64,000 nt of DNA from Actinomadura graeca (GTDB lineage Bacteria; Actinomycetota; Actinomycetes; Streptosporangiales; Streptosporangiaceae): positions 8,308,001-8,372,000 of the forward strand of contig NZ_CP059572.1 of the NCBI RefSeq assembly GCF_019175365.1, given 5' to 3'. The notes beneath the pieces are model-generated. The model searched no databases. It was given only the letters and a program-made list of their open reading frames with translations, and was not told where the DNA came from. The position numbers and the translations under genes are program-made. Shown one piece after another: positions 8,901 to 18,049 of this stretch (the first letter of the stretch is position 1; the number at the start of each line of letters is the position of its first letter).

Positions 8901-9056
8901 CCTGAAACAGGGAGAGGCGGCAGAAAATCGCCTCCGCCCCATCGAGAAGCCGACGGGCGCACCTAACTCAAAGCGCCCTGGACCCGCGGTGGGCCGCCGC
9001 CATGGTCTGGTGAACGCCCCGCCGGGCGGGGTGGCCCCGACGGCAGCGGTGAAATC

Positions 9057-9180
9057 TGTACGGTTCTCGGCTCTGTCGCGTAGTCGGTGGTGACGCCCTG
9101 GTCTCGGTAAACACGGTCGGTCATGCAGAAGATCAACAACTCTGTGGAGCTGGTGTTCTCCGGGCTGCCTGAAGGAAAGA
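9057..9180 (+). mobile_element. 5' end remnant of an ISL3-type element
   Basis: The sequence from the TGTACGGTTCTCGGCTCTGTC end to the codons for INNSVELVFSGL matches the left end and transposase start of the ISL3 copy at 41.15-41.92 kb (INNLMSVVFSGLSAL). The frame degrades straight after. It is a truncated IS scar. Confidence 0.55.
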
Positions 9181-9278
9181 CGTATGGGTCGCCCCCATCG
9201 TCGGACCCGCCGGTCCGGCGCCGTACCGGAAATCCGGTACCCCGCCACTGGCGCAGCGGGCCCGCTGCCTGACCACGG

Positions 9279-9704
9279 TCAGGGGACAGGCCCGAACCGG
9301 GTGTCCTCGTCCACCAACGCCACCGCCCGGGCTTCTGCCTCCGACACCCCTCTGACACCCCGCAGGTTCGCGTCCCGCAGGTCCGCGTCCCGCAGGATCG
9401 CGCTCCGCAGGTTCGCGTCCCGCAGGTCCGGGTCCCGCAGGTCCGCGCCCCGCAGGGTCGCGCCCCACAGGTCCGCGTCCCACAGGACCGCGTCCCGCAG
9501 GTCCGCGCGCTGCAGGTTCGCGCTTCGCAGGTCCGCGCCCCGAAGGTTCGCGCCCCGCAGAGCCGCGCGCTGCAGGTGCGCGCCCCGCAGGTGCGCGTCC
9601 CGCAGGTGCGCGTCCCGCAGGTGCGCGTCCCGCAGGTGCGCGTCCCGCAGGTGCGCGTCCCGCAGGTCCGCGTGCTGCAAGTTCGCGTCTCCTAGTCGCC
9701 GACC
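9279..9704 (-). pseudogene. Pentapeptide-repeat protein, 5' truncated
   Basis: On the minus strand about 23 consecutive A(D/N)LxX pentapeptides are readable, beginning ANLQHADLRDAHLRDAHLRD. The DNA includes a perfect 15-bp unit repeated about five times. The C-terminus is EARAVALVDEDTRFGPVP. Such repeats fold into a right-handed beta helix. Upstream of about 9704 the frame runs into antisense of the Tn3 transposase fragment, so the native N-terminus is lost. Other pentapeptide genes in the window share a starting block that is missing here. Confidence 0.65.
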
Positions 9705-10332
9705 TGGGCGACACCCGGCTGTGGCGCACCAACACCCGCACCACCACCTGCGGCCCCTGGACCACATGTCCCGCCACACCGTCCGCCTCGACAAGATCCG
9801 GGCGCACTGGGACGACATGCTGCGCGTCGCCGGCTCCCTCACCACCGGTCAGGTCCGTGCCTACGACCTGATCCGGATGCTGTCGCGCGACGGCCGCCCC
9901 ACCGGCCTGGGCGACGCGTTCGCCCACTACGGCCGGATCTTCAAGACCCTGCACCTGCTTCAGTTCCTGGCTGACAACGGCTACCGCCGCATGATCGGCA
10001 CCCAGCTCAACGTCCAGGAGGCCCGGCACCGCCTGGCGCGGCGCATCGCCTTCGGTAACCGCGGGCAGCTTCGCCAGCGGTACCGCGAAGGGATGGAGGA
10101 CCAGCTCGGCGCGCTGGGCCTGGCGCTCAACGCCGTAGTGTGGTGGAACACCCTCTACCTGGACGCCGCCGTCAAACAGATCCGCGCCGACGGGTTCCCC
10201 GCCACCGACGACATGTGCGCCCGGCTCTCCCCGATCTGCTTCGAGCACATCAACTTCCTGGGCCGCTACGCCTTCACCCGCGCCGACCCCGCCGCCGGGC
10301 TCCGTCCCTTCCACAAGGCCGAAGAGAACTAG
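9690..10332 (+). pseudogene. Tn3-family transposase, C-terminal fragment
   Basis: The conceptual protein SRLLVADLGDTRLWR, then in another frame RPLDHMSRHTVRLDKIRAHW through RVAGSLTTGQVRAYDLIRML, LHLLQFLADNGYRRMIGTQL and FEHINFLGRYAF, matches the end of Tn3-family DDE transposases (about 1000 residues when complete). Only the last about 210 residues remain. A frameshift lies near 9745 and the 5' end is fused to the pentapeptide remnant. The stop is at 10330-10332. Confidence 0.75.
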
Positions 10333-10432
10333 AATTGTTTCGCAAGGTGGGGGCCGCTCGGAATTGTCAGTGGTCAGCAATATCCTTCGGCTGCGGGAAG
10401 CAGCATCGTCTACCAACGACCAAGGGGGGTCG

Positions 10433-11506
10433 ATGAGCGCCAGTCAGTACCGCAGCCAGTTGAAGAGGAAGCGCAAGCAACGCCTGGACGCGCAGAAGAA
10501 GGCGGGCGAGTACCGCAGCAAGGAGACCAGGAAACGGTCGGAGGTGGCCAAAGCCCGATCGGCGGCGTCCAAGGCCAAGAGCGCCATGACCGCGCGCAGC
10601 AAGCTGCGCGAAGCCGAACGCAGGGAGAAAGAAGCCGAGCAGGCGGGCAAAGACGCCGACCGCTGGCAGGGCAAGGCCACCGACTACGCCGAACAGGAAG
10701 CCGACCTCCAGACCAAGCTCGACAAGGCCGAGCGTGCCGAGCTCGACGACGCCCAGCGTCGGCGCGAACGGGAGACAAAGCAGGCGGAACGCCGTCGTAC
10801 AGCGGCCGACCGGGCTCTGCATGACCGCCTCGAACAGACGGAAGCGAAAGTGGACTGGGCTATGCGCGACATCCGTGCTCCCAAGACGGAGAAGCTACGG
10901 ATTCTCCTGCTGGGCTCTTCGTCCGAGCGCGGCGAGCGCGCCCTGCGCGTCGGACGCGAGCAGAAACGCATCCGCAACGCGGTCGAATCGGCATTGTTGC
11001 GCGATTACGTCGAACTCGACGTGCGGCCGGCCGCGACGACCGAGGACCTGCTGGACGGCATCACTAAGAACCGTCCACACGTCGTGCACTTCTCCGGTCA
11101 CAGTGACGACGACCTGATCGAGTTCGAGGACGAGACCGACGACTACCACGAAGGAGTGGTAGTCACCGCCCGCGCATTCGCCTCGGCGGTCCGGGCCACC
11201 GATGATCCGCCGCTGCTGGTCCTGCTCAACTCCTGCAACTCCGCCGCGCAGATCGACCGCCTGGTCCAAGAGCAGATCGCACCGTTCGCCATCGGGATGG
11301 CCGACGAGATCGAGGACGGCGACGCCATCACCTACGCCGCGCAGTTCTACGCCGCGGTGGCCAACGGGCAATCCATCAGGTCGGCCCACCTGTCTGCCCA
11401 AGCCGCCCTTGAGTTGGCTGGGCTGGCCGGCGCCGAGCTGCCAACGCTGGCTCACGCCGACGACGTCGACCCCGCCACCGCAGTCCTGGTCAAACCGGCG
11501 GAGTGA
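10433..11506 (+). CDS. CHAT/caspase-like protease with N-terminal coiled coil
   Basis: A 357-residue protein. ATG 10433 follows AAGGGGGG by 3-4 bp. Residues 1-145 are a Lys/Arg/Glu/Ala-rich coiled coil (for example KLREAERREKEAEQAGKDAD). Residues about 155-345 are a caspase-hemoglobinase fold domain. RILLLGSSS and VELDVRPAATTEDLLDGI lead to HVVHFSGHSDD (catalytic His223) and LVLLNSCNSA (catalytic Cys268), the CHAT His-Cys dyad. CHAT proteases act as effectors or regulators in bacterial conflict and cell-death systems. Here there is no adjacent partner; the next plus-strand gene, a STAND ATPase, starts 525 bp on. The coiled coil could mediate oligomerisation or partner binding, which is inference. 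Confidence 0.85.
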   Translation: MSASQYRSQLKRKRKQRLDAQKKAGEYRSKETRKRSEVAKARSAASKAKSAMTARSKLREAERREKEAEQAGKDADRWQGKATDYAEQEADLQTKLDKAERAELDDAQRRRERETKQAERRRTAADRALHDRLEQTEAKVDWAMRDIRAPKTEKLRILLLGSSSERGERALRVGREQKRIRNAVESALLRDYVELDVRPAATTEDLLDGITKNRPHVVHFSGHSDDDLIEFEDETDDYHEGVVVTARAFASAVRATDDPPLLVLLNSCNSAAQIDRLVQEQIAPFAIGMADEIEDGDAITYAAQFYAAVANGQSIRSAHLSAQAALELAGLAGAELPTLAHADDVDPATAVLVKPAE

Positions 11507-11601
11507 CCCCGTTTCATAGGCGACCGCCTATGAAACACCCTCAGCTGTCGATGTCCGGAGTCGTGTGCACGGTGTGCCGGCCCGGGGGGCCGTGCTGGTG
11601 G

Positions 11602-11784
11602 TCAGTGATAGGCGGTGACGGCGGCGAGGTAGAGGCCGGTGGCGGTGGCTCCGGCGCCCGCGCCGGTGAGGATGGCGTTGACGGTGCCGGCGCCGGTGCT
11701 GCGGGCGAGCAGGCCGGCGGTGATCGCGATGTTGAGTGCGGTGGACAGGGCGAGCAGCAGGGCCAGGATCTGCACCGGGCTCAT
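11602..11784 (-). CDS. Small membrane protein, two TM helices
   Basis: A 60-residue protein. The ATG has GGGAG about 10 bp upstream. Almost the whole length is hydrophobic: VQILALLLALSTALNIAITA, a short GTGAG turn, then a second Gly/Ala-rich helix ending LYLAAVTAYH. Similar tiny proteins recur in actinomycetes beside XRE-type regulators. It is transcribed away from the XRE-STAND gene. Its function is unknown. Confidence 0.6.
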   Translation of the reverse strand: MSPVQILALLLALSTALNIAITAGLLARSTGAGTVNAILTGAGAGATATGLYLAAVTAYH

Positions 11785-12030
11785 CTGTGTTGGCTCCCGT
11801 CGGCTTGGTGGCGGATGGCCCCGCGTGAGAGGGGGCCGGGTGGGTGAAGCCGACGGTGCCTGTCCAGCGGGGGCGTCCAGCAGGAGTCCGATCGCAGATC
11901 GGACAGATCCGGTGAAGACCGGCCGGTGGGCGCTCTAGGGTGCCGGGCAGGGCCGGGATGCACAGCCCGGGGTGTCCGAGGGGGAGCCTGGACGCCTCTT
12001 GCCGGGCGCGGTGGACGGGAGGGCGCGGTG

Positions 12031-15000
12031 GTGGCGGGTTCGGCGGGCGGGGACGTGGAGCGGGATTTCGCGGCGTTGATCGCTGAGCTGGCGCGGTTCC
12101 GGTCAGACCGGCTGGGGCGCGAGCCGTCCGACCGTGCCCTGGCCAAGGCCGCGGAGGTTTCCCCGATGACGGTGGGGGGCTGGCTGCGCGGTGACCGGTT
12201 CCCTCAGGAACTCGACAAACTGCTCAGGGTGGTGCGGGCCGTCGGGGCGCGGGCCGGGCGGGCCGGCCTTGCGCCGGCCGACCGGGCCAGAGTCGCCGCG
12301 CTGGTGGATCCGCAGCGGTGGAAGGACGCCTACCGGGCCGAGGCGGCCCGGCGCGCCCAGGGTACGCGCGCCGCGGTGGAGGCCGGGCAGGGCCGGGCGG
12401 CGCTGGAGGGGTTGCGGCCGGGGCGGCCGCTGTCGCAGGTCACCGATCCGTTCGCCTTGGAGGTGCACCGGCCGATCGCCCTGGAGCAGGCGGGGGACCT
12501 GCCGGTGCTGCCGCGGTATGTGCGGCGGGCGCACGACCGGCGGCTCGCCGAGGCCGTCGGCCGGGCCGCCGGCGGGGGCAGTGTGATGGCGGTGCTGGTG
12601 GCCGGGTCGTCGGCGGGCAAGACCCGGGCCTGCTGGGAGGCCCTGCGGCCGTTACGCGACCGCCCCGAGCAGTGGCGGTTGTGGCATCCGCTGGATCCGG
12701 CCCGGTCCCAGGCGGCGGCAGGGGACCTGGAGCGGGTGGGCCCGTACACGGTGGTGTGGCTGAACGAGACCCAGGAGTACCTGAGCGGTGAGGGAGGGGA
12801 GCGGGTCGCGGCCAAGCTGCGCACCCTTCTGGCCGACCCGGGCCGGGCGCCGGTCCTGGTGCTGGGAACCCTGTGGCCCCGCCACCACACCGACCTGACC
12901 CGCCAACCCGGTTCGCAGGTGAGCCAGGTGCTGGACGGCACCCTCATCGAGGTACCCGGGACCTTCACCGGCGCCGACCTGGACGCCCTGCGGCAGGCCG
13001 CCGGAGATGATGCCCGGCTGGGGCAGGCGGCCGACCGCGCCGAGGACGGGCAGATTACCCAGTACCTGGCCGGCGGGCCGGCGCTGCTGGAACGGCTGGC
13101 CGCCGCGCCGCCGGAGGCCAAGGCGCTCATCTGGGCGGCGATGGACGCCCGCCGGATGGGACACCGCAACGCCCTTCCCCAGGCGCTGCTGGAGGAGGCC
13201 GCCACGGCGTACCTGACCGACATCGAGTATGAGCGGCTGGGCGACGACTGGCTGGAACAGGCCCTGGCCTACGCCTGCGAACCGTGCAAGGGCGCCCGCG
13301 GGCCGGTCACCCGCATCCGACCGCGCCGCAACGACCGGCGGGGCCGCCGTACCGCCGCGGCCCCGCTGCCCGGCACCGGGCCGGTGTACCGGCTGGCCGA
13401 CTACCTCGACCAGCACGGCCGCACCACCCGCCACCACCAGATCACGCCCATCGGCTTCTGGGCCGCCGCGGCCGCCCATGCCCACCCCGCCGACATGGGC
13501 CGGCTGGGGGACGCCGCCTGGGCCCGGGGCCTGTACCGCGACGCCACCCAGCTCCACAAGAACTCCACCCTCCACGGCGACCCGGCGGCGGCATACACGC
13601 TCATCAAGCACCTGCATGCCCTGAATACCGACGATCACCGCCCCGCCGTACACGCCGCCGCGCACGCCCCCCTCGATGACCCGTACGCCGTCGCCTCCCT
13701 GCTGCGAGGGCTGCGGGAGGTGGGGGCGGGTGAGCAGGTGGCCGCGCTGGTGGCCCGTGATCCCGCCGCGCACGCCCCCCTCGACGACCCGCGCGCCGTC
13801 GCCTCCCTGCTGCGAGGGTTGCGGGAGGTGGGGGCGGGTGAGCAGGTGGCCGCGCTGGCCGGCCGGGCCGCCGCGCAGGTCTCCCTCGACGACCCGGACG
13901 CCGTCGCCTCCCTGCTGTACCGGTTGCGGAGGGTGGGGGCGGGTGAGCAGGTGGCCGCGCTGGCCGGCCGGGCCGCCGCGCAGGTCTCCCTCGACGACCC
14001 GTACGCCGTCATCTTCCTGCTGGAGGTGTTGCGGGAGGTGGGGGCGGGTGAGCAGGTGGCCGCGCTGGTGGCCCGTGATCCCGCCGCGCACGCCCTCCTC
14101 GACGACCCGCGCGCCGTCGCCTCCCTGCTGCAAGGGTTGCGGAGGGTGGGGGCGGGTGAGCAGGTGGCCGCGCTGGCCGGCCGGGCCACCGCGCAGGTCT
14201 CCCTCGACGACCCGCACACCATCGCCTCCCTGCTGTACCGGTTGCGGAGGGTGGGGGCGGGTGAGCAGGTGGCCGCGCTGGTGGCCCGTGATCCCGCCAC
14301 GCACGCCCCCCTCGACGACCCGGACGCCGTCGCCCGCCTGCTGCAAGGGTTGCGGGAGGTGGGGGCGGGTGAGCAGGTGGCCGCGCTGGTGGCCCGTGAT
14401 CCCGCCACGCAGGTCTCCCTCGACAACCCGGACGCCGTCGCCTTCCTGCTGCGAGGGTTGCGGAGGGTGGGGGCGGGTGAGCAGGTGGCCGCGCTGGTGG
14501 CCCGTGATCCCGCCACGCAGGTCTCCCTCTACGACCCGCGCGCCGTCGCCTCCCTGCTGCGAGGGCTGCGGGAGGTGGGGGCGGGTGAGCAGGTGGTCGC
14601 GCTGGCTGGCCGGGCCGCCGCGCAGGTCTCCCTCGACAACCCGCGCGCCGTCGCCTCCCTGCTGCAAGGGTTGCGGAGGGTGGGGGCGGGTGAGCAGGTG
14701 GTCGCGCTGGCTGGCCGGGCCGCCGCGCAGGTCTCCCTCGACAACCCGGACGCCGTCGCCTCCCTGCTGCAAGGGTTGCGGAGGGTGGGGGCGGGTGAGC
14801 AGGTGGTCGCGCTGGCTGGCCGGGCCGCCGCGCAGGTCTCCCTCGACAACCCGGACGCCGTCGCCTCCCTGCTGCAAGGGTTGCGGGAGGTGGGGGCGGG
14901 TGAGCAGGTGGCCGCGCTGGTGGCCCGTGATCCCGCCGCGCAGGTCTCCCTCGACAGCCCGGACGCCGTCATCTACCTGCTGCAAGGGTTGCGGGAGGTG

Positions 15001-15483
15001 GGGGCGGGTGAGCAGGTGGCCGCGCTGGCTGGCCGGGCCGCCGCGCACGCCCCCCTCGACAACCCGGACGCCGTCGCCTCCCTGCTGGAGATGCTGCGGG
15101 GGGTTGGGGCGGGTGAGCAGGTGACCGCGCTGGTAGCCCGTGATCCCGCCGCACAGGTCCCCCTCGACGACCCGCGCGCCGTCGCCTCCCTGCTGGAGAT
15201 GCTGCGGGGGGTTGGGGCGGGTGAGCAGGTGACCGCGCTGGTAGCCCGTGATCCCGCCGCACAGGTCCCCCTCGACGACCCGCGCGCCGTCGCCTCCCTG
15301 CTGGAGATGCTGCGGAGAGTCGGGGCGGATGAGCAGGTAGCTGCACTGACCGACTTGTTGCCAGCCGCAGGCTTGTTCGAGGGGTTTCTTGAGGTTGGTG
15401 ATCGCAGGGTGCGGTATCGGTTCGGGCGGGAATCAGATGATGGGCGCCCCGCCGAGCCCTGGGGGTGGGAAGACCTGGAGTGA
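12031..15483 (+). CDS. XRE-STAND ATPase with 16 near-identical C-terminal repeats
   Basis: A 1150-residue protein from GTG 12031 (GGGAGGG 7 bp upstream; GTG12028 also possible). Residues about 30-75 form a helix-turn-helix (PSDRALAKAAEVSPMTVGGW). Residues about 188-200 give a P-loop, VLVAGSSAGKTRACWEAL, and YTVVWLNETQEYL about 50 residues later is Walker-B-like. A helical/winged region to residue about 540 is followed by 16 repeats of 35-36 residues (consensus QVSLDDPDAVASLLxGLRxV, then GAGEQVAALVARDPAA). The domain order DNA-binding, NTPase, superhelical repeats suits a STAND signalling switch that senses a ligand through the repeats. Several known STAND proteins defend against phage; a defence role here is inference. 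Confidence 0.8.
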   Translation: MAGSAGGDVERDFAALIAELARFRSDRLGREPSDRALAKAAEVSPMTVGGWLRGDRFPQELDKLLRVVRAVGARAGRAGLAPADRARVAALVDPQRWKDAYRAEAARRAQGTRAAVEAGQGRAALEGLRPGRPLSQVTDPFALEVHRPIALEQAGDLPVLPRYVRRAHDRRLAEAVGRAAGGGSVMAVLVAGSSAGKTRACWEALRPLRDRPEQWRLWHPLDPARSQAAAGDLERVGPYTVVWLNETQEYLSGEGGERVAAKLRTLLADPGRAPVLVLGTLWPRHHTDLTRQPGSQVSQVLDGTLIEVPGTFTGADLDALRQAAGDDARLGQAADRAEDGQITQYLAGGPALLERLAAAPPEAKALIWAAMDARRMGHRNALPQALLEEAATAYLTDIEYERLGDDWLEQALAYACEPCKGARGPVTRIRPRRNDRRGRRTAAAPLPGTGPVYRLADYLDQHGRTTRHHQITPIGFWAAAAAHAHPADMGRLGDAAWARGLYRDATQLHKNSTLHGDPAAAYTLIKHLHALNTDDHRPAVHAAAHAPLDDPYAVASLLRGLREVGAGEQVAALVARDPAAHAPLDDPRAVASLLRGLREVGAGEQVAALAGRAAAQVSLDDPDAVASLLYRLRRVGAGEQVAALAGRAAAQVSLDDPYAVIFLLEVLREVGAGEQVAALVARDPAAHALLDDPRAVASLLQGLRRVGAGEQVAALAGRATAQVSLDDPHTIASLLYRLRRVGAGEQVAALVARDPATHAPLDDPDAVARLLQGLREVGAGEQVAALVARDPATQVSLDNPDAVAFLLRGLRRVGAGEQVAALVARDPATQVSLYDPRAVASLLRGLREVGAGEQVVALAGRAAAQVSLDNPRAVASLLQGLRRVGAGEQVVALAGRAAAQVSLDNPDAVASLLQGLRRVGAGEQVVALAGRAAAQVSLDNPDAVASLLQGLREVGAGEQVAALVARDPAAQVSLDSPDAVIYLLQGLREVGAGEQVAALAGRAAAHAPLDNPDAVASLLEMLRGVGAGEQVTALVARDPAAQVPLDDPRAVASLLEMLRGVGAGEQVTALVARDPAAQVPLDDPRAVASLLEMLRRVGADEQVAALTDLLPAAGLFEGFLEVGDRRVRYRFGRESDDGRPAEPWGWEDLE
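13661..15372 (+). repeat. Sixteen tandem 105/108-bp coding repeats
   Basis: The repeat units encode 35 or 36 residues in frame and are almost identical in DNA, including GTGGGGGCGGGTGAGCAGGT in nearly every unit. Two alternating tail variants occur (ALVARDPAA and ALAGRAAA). Because multiples of three are conserved, unit number can change without breaking the protein. Confidence 0.9.
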
Positions 15484-15499
15484 TCGGCCAGCCCCCGTT

Positions 15500-15982
15500 C
15501 GTCCGCCACCTGAAGATCGGCCGGTCCTCGCAAGCCCCCGGCCGGGCTGCTGTCGCGCGACTACCTGTGGGACGCGATGGCGTGGCTGTTCGAGGGAGGT
15601 GAACGCGGCTTCGAGCACATCTGGTCCAGCCGCGACCAGCCGCCTGAACAGCTCCGGTTCGGGCCGTCGTGGAACACGCTGCTGAAGCTGCGCGACCGGT
15701 CCGGCGGGTCGCTGTGGGAACACCCAAACCCGACGGCGCCCCAGACTAGCAGGCCGACTACCACCGGTGCCGGCTCAGCCCGCACGGTCGCCGGCACTAC
15801 GAGACGCACGGGGCGTGCTACGCAGAGCTGTTCCCCGACGTCCAGGCGCCGCAGCCACCACGCCGCGACGGCGCCCACCAGGACCTGGCCGACCATGCCG
15901 TCCGCAAGCCGCGCGGGCTGCTCGCGATGGCGCAGTGGCGGCTGCTGGCCGCGCTGGTCCAGGTGCACCGCTCCGGGTCGTA
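15500..15982 (+). pseudogene. Decayed gene with winged-helix-like tail
   Basis: Two coding-quality pieces in different frames. The first, LLSRDYLWDAMAWLFEGGER through NTLLKLRDRSGGSLWEH, ends near 15725. The second, LSPHGRRHYETHGACYAEL through KPRGLLAMAQWRLLAAL, ends at a TAA near 15982. The second resembles the (A)GRxxYE wing end seen in some actinobacterial regulators. A frameshift near 15730-15770 separates them and no good start is visible. Confidence 0.45.
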
Positions 15983-16099
15983 ACCACCGCCATTCGGACG
16001 CCGGTGGTGCGTTCCAGGCCGAGCGTGCCTTCTCCTCGGCCGCCTGGTCGGCGTCGAAGACCGCGTGCAGATAAGTGCCGCTGGCGCTGGTTCAATTCC

Positions 16100-16459
16100 T
16101 CCCACGCCTGCGCCGGGCTCTGCCGGGGGTACCCGGCTGCCCGGCCTCAGCCATCGTCGTGGCCGGGCTGCGGTGGACGGCGGGGCCTGGCCGACCAGCT
16201 CCTGGAGCATCGCCTGTGCGCTGGCCGCGGCGTCGTCGGCGCGCTGGGCCCGGTCGCGCAGGTCGGTGATCTGGGTCTGCGTATCGGCCCGGAGGGTGTC
16301 GAGGTCGGCGCGGGCCTGCGCAGCGGCCTGCTCGGCAGCGGCGCGGGCGGCGTTCGCCTCGCCGGCCTCGGCGCGGAACCCGGTGACCTGCTCGGCCAGT
16401 TCCAGGGTGTGATCGGCGTTGTGCTGGGCCCGCTGCTCGGCCTGCTCGCCCGCTGGCAT
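16100..16459 (-). pseudogene. Coiled-coil fragment (KfrA-like composition)
   Basis: A minus-strand frame rich in Ala/Glu/Arg: EQAEQRAQHNADHTLELAEQ, then NAARAAAEQAAAQARADLDT. It predicts a long coiled coil such as the tail of KfrA-type plasmid proteins. There is no N-terminal DNA-binding domain and no clear ribosome-binding site, so I treat it as a remnant. Confidence 0.35.
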
Positions 16460-16691
16460 CGGCGCTCGTTCTACCGTTGAGGCGAGGTTCCATCCCTGGT
16501 GTTCGCTGGAGGCACGTTCAGTGTAGAAGCCCGAATGCACCCGACGGCGCAGGGACGGCTTGCCGTGCCAGCGCGACGCCGAGTGGCTAGGGCAGTGGCG
16601 GGGGTACGGACTTCCCTGCTGTGGAAGACTCTGCTGGACGCCGACCGGCCCGTCTTCTTCGATGCCGACGACTAGGACTTCCAGGACTGAC

Positions 16692-17738
16692 ATGGCGGAA
16701 CCGGCGAACGACGACGCTGCGCGGCTGGCACGACGAGCCGCGCGCGCCGCCGAGCTTCAGGCCCGTTACGGCCACCCCCGCACCCGCGTCATCGACGACC
16801 ACATGTTCGCCGTCGGCGGCGGCGTCTGGTACCCCAGCACCTTCCGCCTCCAGCTGTTCACCGCGCCCGGCGCGCGGCCGGTCGCGGTCGTCATCCAGAC
16901 CTGCGGTGAGGGCATGGGCCTGACCAACGGGCGCGAGAGGTACCTGGCCGAGATCTGGCGACGGCACTGCCCCGACGAGACCGAGCCCCCGCTGTGGATC
17001 GCGCGGCAACTGCGGCGCGGCTGGGATCAGTTCATGCTGATGAACCTGCCGGCGGGTCCCGAGCCCCACACCATCACCGCCGCCCACATCGGGCACTGCA
17101 CGCTGACCCTCGATCAGATCCGTGCCATGGTCGAATCCGACGTCGACGACGACCGCGGAGAGGGCTTCGTCCCCCGCCCACCCGAGCCCGACGCACAGAC
17201 CCGGTTCTCGACGGCGTGGGTGGCGCTGTTGCCGCGACCCGACCCGTTCCGGCAGGACGACTGCATGCCCAACGGGATCACCCCGGCCCGGCGCCTCGCC
17301 CGCCAGCTGATGCCCCGCTTCCTGCCCCGCCGAGGTCCGGCCTGCTGCTGGTACCACGAGGGGAACTGGCGGAAAGTCTCCCGCGTGGCGATCAAGCTGC
17401 TGCGGCGGGCGAACCGCGTCGGTATCGACCACGACGAACTATACGACTACTTCGAGGAGCAGTAGCTCGGCATCACCCTCACCGACTGGGAGCGCCAGGC
17501 TCTGCTCACCCTCGCCTGCAACGCGGACGCCATCATCCTGCAGCGCGACGGGCTGTGCCGTGAATACGTCAACGGCCAACACCGCGTCCAAGCGATGCTG
17601 GATGCGGGCGTCCACCGCACCATCACCGCGCGCACTGTCTACCCCGAACTAATTCGAGACCCCGACTGGCCCCACAACGCTCCCACCGCCGCCCAACTCG
17701 GTCTCTGCGTCGGCCTGGACGACGATGACGACGAATGA
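16692..17738 (+). pseudogene. Uncharacterised protein interrupted by one in-frame TAG
   Basis: ATG 16692 opens 257 codons that end ...YDYFEEQ at a TAG (17463-17465). The same frame then continues with equally good codon use for 90 codons (LGITLTDWERQALLTLACNA, later YVNGQHRVQAMLDAGVHRT) to a TGA at 17736-17738. The joined product would be about 348 residues. VNGQHRVQAMLDAGV resembles ParB/Srx-like nucleotide-binding turns, but I cannot assign the family. A GAG-to-TAG mutation is the simplest explanation, and amber readthrough is the alternative. An acidic tail (DDDDDE) ends it. Confidence 0.6.
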
Positions 17739-17821
17739 CACGACGCGGACGCTCAGGCAGAGCGTTCCGATGACGGGGTTTGACGACAGATAGGGTCCGA
17801 TCCCCGCACGGAAGGGCCCCA

Positions 17822-17975
17822 ATGGCGAACCTGATCTACAAGCGGGTCTCGGCCGACCAGCAGTCGACCGCCCGGCAGAGCCTCGTCCTGGACGAAGCCC
17901 GCATCGCCGACCTGGTCACCTTCGAGGAACAGGCCGGCACCTCCAGCCGCCGCTACCCGCTCCAGCGACCAAGTT
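17822..17975 (+). pseudogene. Serine recombinase (resolvase), N-terminal fragment
   Basis: ATG 17822 with GGAAGGG upstream starts MANLIYKRVSADQQSTARQS, the resolvase/invertase signature in which Tyr, Arg and the catalytic Ser lie in YxRVSxxxQ. Homology stops after about 45-50 residues, where the frame enters unrelated sequence. It is probably the resolvase of the Tn3-type transposon whose other pieces are at 9.7 and 19.2 kb. Confidence 0.7.
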
Positions 17976-18049
17976 GGGGCGATCCTAAGAATGGTGCTCC
18001 CTGAGGCAAACGGGTGGATAACCGTAGTAATCCACCGAGATCGTGGCGA

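Noticed and set aside
9184..9690. Plus-strand Arg/Ser-rich open frame upstream of the Tn3 fragment
   Set aside because: It is the antisense of the pentapeptide repeats; the minus strand has the regular A(D/N)LxX pattern.
12652..15048. Long minus-strand open frame opposite the STAND repeats
   Set aside because: It exists only because the GC-rich repeat units lack stops in several frames; the plus strand has the HTH, P-loop and ribosome-binding site.
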